Below are positions 60,270-64,000 of a stretch of DNA of 64,000 bases, piece after piece; position 1 is the stretch's first letter, and each line of letters starts with the position of its first letter. A program made the translations under genes and the position numbers. The notes under the pieces are model-generated. The model saw nothing but the letters and a program-made list of their open reading frames with translations, was not told the DNA's origin and did not search any database. The stretch comes from UMGS1484 sp045593325 (GTDB lineage Bacteria; Bacillota; Clostridia; Oscillospirales; Acutalibacteraceae). The stretch lies in assembly GCA_045593325.1 (NCBI GenBank), contig JAZNWL010000008.1, positions 1 through 64,000 of the forward strand. Reading direction: 5' to 3'.

Positions 60270-61943
60270 TTATTTTACTGTACGACCCAGTTCATTGATC
60301 ACCTTGTTATGAGCAATCAACAACCAACTGGCTTGTTCCTGGTTACCGCCATCGTTGATATCCCCGCTGTAAGACCACAGTTCAGGGTAGATTTCGTTAC
60401 TGTTTTCTTCCACAAAGGACAACAAAGTGGTCAACCGTTCGGTGTCTTTCATTTTGGCGCAATACAGAATTTCCCAGGCAATGCCTTTCCCGATGACCAA
60501 AGAACCTGCCCGATCCACAGTTTTGGTGCGGTAATAGTCGGTGCATTGTTCAAATATTTTGTAGGCGGTTTTGGTGGTGCGATTGGCAAAACGGGGAGCG
60601 GCGTATTTCAAATACATTTGATAGGTATGATCCATAATATCAGGGTCGGCGGCATACCAATCACAACTCATGGGAGCCAGGTTTACCCAGGAGAACCCGC
60701 TGACGAATACTTCGGGGGTGTCGGGGTCGGCGGCTACTTTCTTTTCGCTTCTGCCACGGAGTTCGGCATACATAATTTTCCCGTCCACTTCAGCCACCAG
60801 GTTGTTATGAACCCCTTTTACAATTCTGGAAGCGGCGTCTTCCCACTTTTGGGCATTGGTGGGGTCTGACGTTTTAAAATACAGTGCCATTTCGTGCAAT
60901 CCTTGGGAAACGTACACGTTGGTCAACAGGTCGTAGGCTTGCCAATAGTCGTTTTCACGGGAGTGTTCCAGGCTGGGGTTGAAGATCAGATCGTAGTTGC
61001 TGTGCAAACAGCCCTGATCCAGATAGAAGTTGGCAAAGTCTTTCACTTTGCTGTAAGAACCTTCGATAAAGGCTTTATTTTGAGCGGTTTGGGGTGCTTG
61101 GGTAGCAAATTGATACCATGCATGGAGGAAGAAGAAGGTACCGTCAATTTGTTGTTTGGCGGAGTAGTTGCCCCCTTCATAGATAATATGCACGGCATAG
61201 TTCAGGTTGTTTTTCTTATGGAATTCTACTATGTAGTTCAGCAAAGCACGGGCTTGGTCGTAATCCCCTTCGGTAATGTGAGCAAGGATCTGAATGGAAG
61301 AGTCACGGCAGAACATACCGTTATATGTCCCGGTGATGGAGGTTTGGGCATAGCCGTTTTCACGGATGCGGTCGATCATGGATTGATAGGTGGTGTCGTA
61401 GAGTTCTTCGCTCTTTTTGGAATACAAGGCAGATTCTGTTTCATAGGCGCCAAGTTGCAGTTGACCGGGGAATTCGGTTCGTTTGCCAACCGAGAATTGC
61501 AGAATCATCAAAGCATCCTTGGCGTTGAATTCACCGTCATTATTCACATCGGCAGCATAGCCTTCTTTTTCGGTAAAGGTGACTTTCCCCACGGCGGCTT
61601 TCAACACTTCCAAAGCGTCCTTGGCATTGATGGCTTCATCAGCATTGATATCCCCGCAGAGATAATCAATGAGGTCGTTATAGGCGGCAACGGCAGTTTC
61701 AAAATCTGCCAGGTTGGTAATGAGTTTCTTTTGGTAATTGCCGTAGGTATAAACAAAATCATTGATTTTTTGGTTCACGGCGTCCAGGGCGCTTTTACTG
61801 TCCCGGGTCATGGTGCCTAACCCTTCAATGGCTTGTTGAACTTCCGCCGCGGCGGTATCTGCTGTAACGTCTTCAGCGCCGGCAACCCCGGGCAAAGACA
61901 GGGTCAGCACCAGACACAACACAAAGGCAATCAGTCGTTTCAT
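60270..61943 (-). CDS. Secreted dockerin protein with six-hairpin-like barrel (paralogue C)
   Basis: A 557-residue exported protein. Signal peptide about 1-23 (MKRLIAFVLCLVLTLSLPGV); helical FIVAR-like region 24-95; canonical type I dockerin 98-154 (GDINADEAINAKDALEVLK, DVNNDGEFNAKDALMILQ, both calcium loops good); barrel about 178-557 sharing GYAQTSITGTYNGMF-CRDSSIQ, HAWYQFATQAPQTA, NPSLEHSREN, GFSWVNLAPMSCDWYAADPDI and GIAWEILYCAKM with the other two paralogues. ATG 61943 has GGGAGG eight bases upstream; codons further upstream lie across the promoter. It lacks the EEP domains and the N-terminal binding region of paralogue B. Divergent from the AraC gene. Confidence 0.8.
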   Translation of the reverse strand: MKRLIAFVLCLVLTLSLPGVAGAEDVTADTAAAEVQQAIEGLGTMTRDSKSALDAVNQKINDFVYTYGNYQKKLITNLADFETAVAAYNDLIDYLCGDINADEAINAKDALEVLKAAVGKVTFTEKEGYAADVNNDGEFNAKDALMILQFSVGKRTEFPGQLQLGAYETESALYSKKSEELYDTTYQSMIDRIRENGYAQTSITGTYNGMFCRDSSIQILAHITEGDYDQARALLNYIVEFHKKNNLNYAVHIIYEGGNYSAKQQIDGTFFFLHAWYQFATQAPQTAQNKAFIEGSYSKVKDFANFYLDQGCLHSNYDLIFNPSLEHSRENDYWQAYDLLTNVYVSQGLHEMALYFKTSDPTNAQKWEDAASRIVKGVHNNLVAEVDGKIMYAELRGRSEKKVAADPDTPEVFVSGFSWVNLAPMSCDWYAADPDIMDHTYQMYLKYAAPRFANRTTKTAYKIFEQCTDYYRTKTVDRAGSLVIGKGIAWEILYCAKMKDTERLTTLLSFVEENSNEIYPELWSYSGDINDGGNQEQASWLLIAHNKVINELGRTVK

Positions 61944-61976
61944 AAATAATTCCTCCCAAATCTTGACTTTATCCTC

Positions 61977-62005
61977 ATTATAATGTAAATTATAATAGAA
62001 ATCAA
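61977..62005 (-). promoter_or_regulatory. Promoter of the 557-residue dockerin gene
   Basis: Minus strand: TTGATT (62000-62005), 17-bp spacer, TATAAT (61977-61982) inside CATTATAATG. Same -35, spacer length and -10 core as the 60054-60082 promoter. The AraC gene starts 51 bp away in the other direction. Confidence 0.8.
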
Positions 62006-62055
62006 CTCGTATTTTAATATACTTTCGTACTATTTTAACATTTTGGTGAAAAAAC

Positions 62056-62898
62056 ATGACCACAATTACTCATGAATGTAACAATCAGTTTCACGACCTG
62101 TTCCCCGGCATTGCCATCAGCATCCAAAATGCCTCCCAAGTGGGGCAGGCTTTGTCCCCCCATTGGCATGAACGAATGGAGATCTGGGGGATTTTGGGAG
62201 GAGAAATGACCATTTCCTGCGACGGGGATATTTTTGACGTGCGGGCAGGTGACGTATTGATCATCAACCCCGGGCAGGTTCATTCCTGCAAGGTGAACGT
62301 CGCCCCCACCACGGTGGACTGCCTGATTTTTGACAGTAACATTCTGCTGACCAACCGCCCCGGAGAAATTGACCAGACCCTTCACAACATTGCGTCGGGA
62401 ACCTTGCGGTTTCAGCATATCGTCCGTAAAAATCCCGAGGTTTTGCCCTTGGTGGAGAAAATTGTGCATTGCCGTCCCCACACTCCTTTGGGCAATATGG
62501 AAATCACCGGGCTTCTTTACCAACTTCTTGCCATACTTACCCGCAACTACATTCTCAATGGGGATCATCCCGTTCCTCACCATTTACAGGAAATCAACCT
62601 GTTATTGGAATACATTCATAAAAATTACCCCAAGGAACTTACCCTGGAAGAACTGGCCGTCAAGGCTTGCCGTTCCCCCTCGTATCTGTGCCGTTGGTTC
62701 AAGGAATCGGTGGGGCAGTCCCCCATGGCATACCTGACCACCGTGCGTATTAACAAAGCATACGAACTCCTTTCCTTGGGAGGCTGTTCGGTGGCCGCCG
62801 CCGCAAACGCGGTGGGCTTTTGCGACCTGAACACCTTCACCCGTCAGTTCCGCAAACGGGTGGGCATTCCCCCGTCTAAAGTGAAAAGTAAGCAATAA
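62056..62898 (+). CDS. AraC-family transcriptional regulator
   Basis: 280 residues: an N-terminal cupin sensing domain (SPHWHERMEIWGILGGEMTISCDGDIFDVRAGDVLIINPGQVHSC, about 35-80) and a C-terminal AraC-type double helix-turn-helix (LTLEELAVKACRSPSYLCRWFKESVGQSPMAYL; VAAAANAVGFCDLNTFTRQFRKRVGIPPSKVK). The cupin with HWHE and PGQVH suits a sugar ligand. Divergent orientation next to the dockerin gene makes it the likely local regulator of the barrel-protein cluster. GGTGAA lies nine bases before ATG 62056. Confidence 0.92.
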   Translation: MTTITHECNNQFHDLFPGIAISIQNASQVGQALSPHWHERMEIWGILGGEMTISCDGDIFDVRAGDVLIINPGQVHSCKVNVAPTTVDCLIFDSNILLTNRPGEIDQTLHNIASGTLRFQHIVRKNPEVLPLVEKIVHCRPHTPLGNMEITGLLYQLLAILTRNYILNGDHPVPHHLQEINLLLEYIHKNYPKELTLEELAVKACRSPSYLCRWFKESVGQSPMAYLTTVRINKAYELLSLGGCSVAAAANAVGFCDLNTFTRQFRKRVGIPPSKVKSKQ

Positions 62899-62912
62899 CT
62901 ATTATTATAATG

Positions 62913-62956
62913 AAAAGAGAGAACATCCCCTCGGGGGCAGGTTCTCTCTTTTTTCT
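62913..62956 (+). terminator. Intrinsic terminator after the AraC gene
   Basis: AAAAGAGAGAAC pairs with GTTCTCTCTTTT, with an inner CCCC/GGGG, followed by more T. Read on the minus strand, the open frame of the decayed recombinase runs through it, evidence that its C-terminus there is spurious. Confidence 0.85.
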
Positions 62957-62964
62957 TTTGGGAC

Positions 62965-63011
62965 CACCAAACCTCGCCTGTATCTGCCACCGGCAGCGGC
63001 GAGGCTTGGTG
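62965..63011. repeat. Large nested palindrome
   Basis: CACCAAACCTCGCC (62965-62978) pairs with GGCGAGGCTTGGTG (62998-63011) with one mismatch, and CTGCC/GGCAG pair inside. It lies at the point where the recombinase remnant loses homology, so it may belong to an inserted or joined element. Confidence 0.6.
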
Positions 63012-63039
63012 ACAAAAGTTCCTCACTCGTTCGGGGCTC

Positions 63040-63865
63040 AGTGAACGCCGGTGTTCCAGCTTTGTGGTATCAAGTTTGCGGAATTGATGTAAGAAGAACT
63101 TGATTTTCTTCGACTCTAACAAGGGTTTGAACATTTGCTCCCGAGCAATAGAGATTTCTAAATCTTCTTTTCTTGCTTCAAGCTCTTCCAACCTTTGTTT
63201 TGTAGATGAAGTGAAGATGCCGTTTTGAATTGCATCAAGCATATTCTTTATACTCTTTTCAACCTCGCGCAATTCTTGTTTAAGTAACGGTAGAGTGGTG
63301 TTTTCTTTCTTTTGAGCCCTCATTAGAATATCAACAAGCTCATCAATCGCTTCATCATCCATGAAAAAACGCATAACTTGTTGGATGACAATATCTTTGA
63401 ATTTATACTCGCCTATGTAGTGGCGATTTTGCAACATTCTTGAAATGGCATCGATAGAGAATTTTCTGCCGATAGTATTGCGATAGCCTTTTGCATTAAA
63501 ATCTTCAGCAATTTGCTTCATGGTTTTTCCGTCGAGATAGGTTCGGTTGCCGAGACAACACGAACACTGTTCTTTTTGAGCAAGTTTTTATAGTGCGCAG
63601 AATCAAAACGGTCACGAGCAAATCGGTCAAGTTTCCAAACGAGAATGACGTCAAACATTTTCTTATGGCTGTCTTTAATCATCTCTTGGAAAGCAGGACG
63701 ATTATCTGTTTTGGCAGAGTAAGCACGATCGATGTAATTATGAAGTAAGGTGATTCCGTTTTTCTCGGCAAAAGCTGTACATTCGCGAATCTGTCCTTCG
63801 ATAGATTCTTCGCGCTGATGGTCACTTGAAGATCGAGCGTAAATTACACCTTTCATACTTTTCAT
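63040..63865 (-). pseudogene. Decayed large serine recombinase
   Basis: The N-terminal fragment (63518-63865, 115 codons) is a resolvase catalytic domain: GVIYARSSSDHQREESIEGQI, YSAKTDNRPAFQEMIKD, VWKLDRFARDRFDSA, RVVSATEPIS. It then shifts frame and joins directly to a later recombinase segment (DGKTMKQIAEDFNAKGYRNT, MLQNRHYIGEYKFKDIVI), leaving out the roughly 100 residues normally between. A second in-frame loss removes the zinc-ribbon region before MRFFMDDEAIDELVDILM. The coiled-coil tail ends at FRKLDTTKLEHRR, and the following open frame (to 62844) is unrelated sequence crossing the AraC terminator. Two internal deletions plus 3' truncation make activity very unlikely. Start 63865 or 63856. 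Confidence 0.85.
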
Positions 63866-63873
63866 CTACCTTT

Positions 63874-64000
63874 TTATTTACTGATTTTGTATTTTATTCT
63901 TGCTCCGTATTTTGTAGATGTTAGCAGTCCTAATTCTTCAAATTTAAGAACAAAGCCGCGAATGGTCGCATAGGCGGCATCCCCAAAATCTTTTTCTAAT
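63874..64000 (-). CDS. Partial small protein, C-terminal 41 residues (possible winged-helix)
   Basis: Read from the right edge leftwards, one frame gives LEKDFGDAAYATIRGFVLKF then EELGLLTSTKYGARIKYKIS-K and a TAA stop. The pattern of a helix followed by a beta hairpin (LLTSTKYGARIKYKI) resembles the end of a winged helix-turn-helix domain. It ends 8 nt before the decayed recombinase on the same strand, a common position for an accessory gene of a mobile element. Function cannot be assigned from this fragment. Confidence 0.5.
   Translation of the reverse strand, partial: LEKDFGDAAYATIRGFVLKFEELGLLTSTKYGARIKYKISK

Noticed and set aside
62844..63040. C-terminal extension of the recombinase open frame
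   Set aside because: It runs antisense through the AraC terminator and into the 3' end of the AraC gene, and resembles no recombinase tail; it is read-through after truncation.
63518..63521. ATGA overlap suggesting a natural two-subunit recombinase
   Set aside because: About 100 residues that normally lie between the two parts are missing, so the overlap is better explained by a deletion that shifted the frame.

Overview
The window looks like chromosome from an anaerobic, gut-type Firmicute of class Clostridia, probably near Oscillospiraceae/Ruminococcaceae. The evidence is HPr kinase, the yicC-remA-gmk-rpoZ-priA-def-fmt-rsmB-rlmN-prpC-prkC-rsgA gene order, sporulation-type genes (yunB, remA, cotH), meso-diaminopimelate dehydrogenase, and type I dockerins of the NAKDAL(x)VLK kind found in cellulosome-forming ruminococci. 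Genes are densely packed, with AGGAGG-type ribosome binding sites and near-consensus sigma-A promoters. No rRNA, tRNA, CRISPR array or prophage was seen.

Region by region. 1-20.4 kb is housekeeping: a partial ROK glucokinase and hprK, rqcH, a GMP-synthase-like protein with a collapsed glutaminase domain, radC, an RluA-type pseudouridine synthase, ligA, yunB, rsmE, an RsmF-like methylase, mnmG, murC, acpP, luxS-mtnN with a GH38 alpha-mannosidase and a CBS protein, and ddh. 20.7-33.3 kb is one long leftward operon for translation, Ser/Thr signalling and nucleotide metabolism, with a consensus promoter at 33.3 kb. 33.4-36.5 kb carries a sugar-phosphate transferase and an ABC exporter for a surface glycopolymer. 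36.5-47.9 kb is an arginine/carbamoyl-phosphate block: argG, argH, a polar amino-acid ABC transporter, argF, carA, and a single reading frame that fuses carB to dapF. 48-51 kb holds small membrane proteins and a dockerin-bearing CotH protein. 51-62.9 kb is a glycan-related accessory region: an acyltransferase, an orphan glycosidase-like protein, three paralogous barrel proteins (one cytoplasmic, two secreted with dockerins, one of these also carrying two phosphodiesterase-type domains) and a divergent AraC regulator. The right edge holds a decayed serine recombinase and the end of a small unknown gene.

Points that stand out. (1) CarB is fused in frame to a DapF domain whose first catalytic cysteine is displaced. 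(2) The glutaminase parts of both CarA and the GuaA-like protein have lost catalytic residues, suggesting use of free ammonia or an unlinked amidotransferase. (3) A secreted 1194-residue protein combines a carbohydrate-binding-like region, a dockerin, a six-hairpin-like barrel and tandem EEP phosphodiesterase domains; I know of no described system with this architecture. (4) A roughly 140-nt element with a compensated 15-bp stem lies just after stop codons at two sites 40 kb apart, and its lead box recurs after carB-dapF. (5) There is a compact array of iterated, unrelated palindromes at 55.2 kb.

All assignments come from reading motifs by eye; no database search or structure prediction was run.
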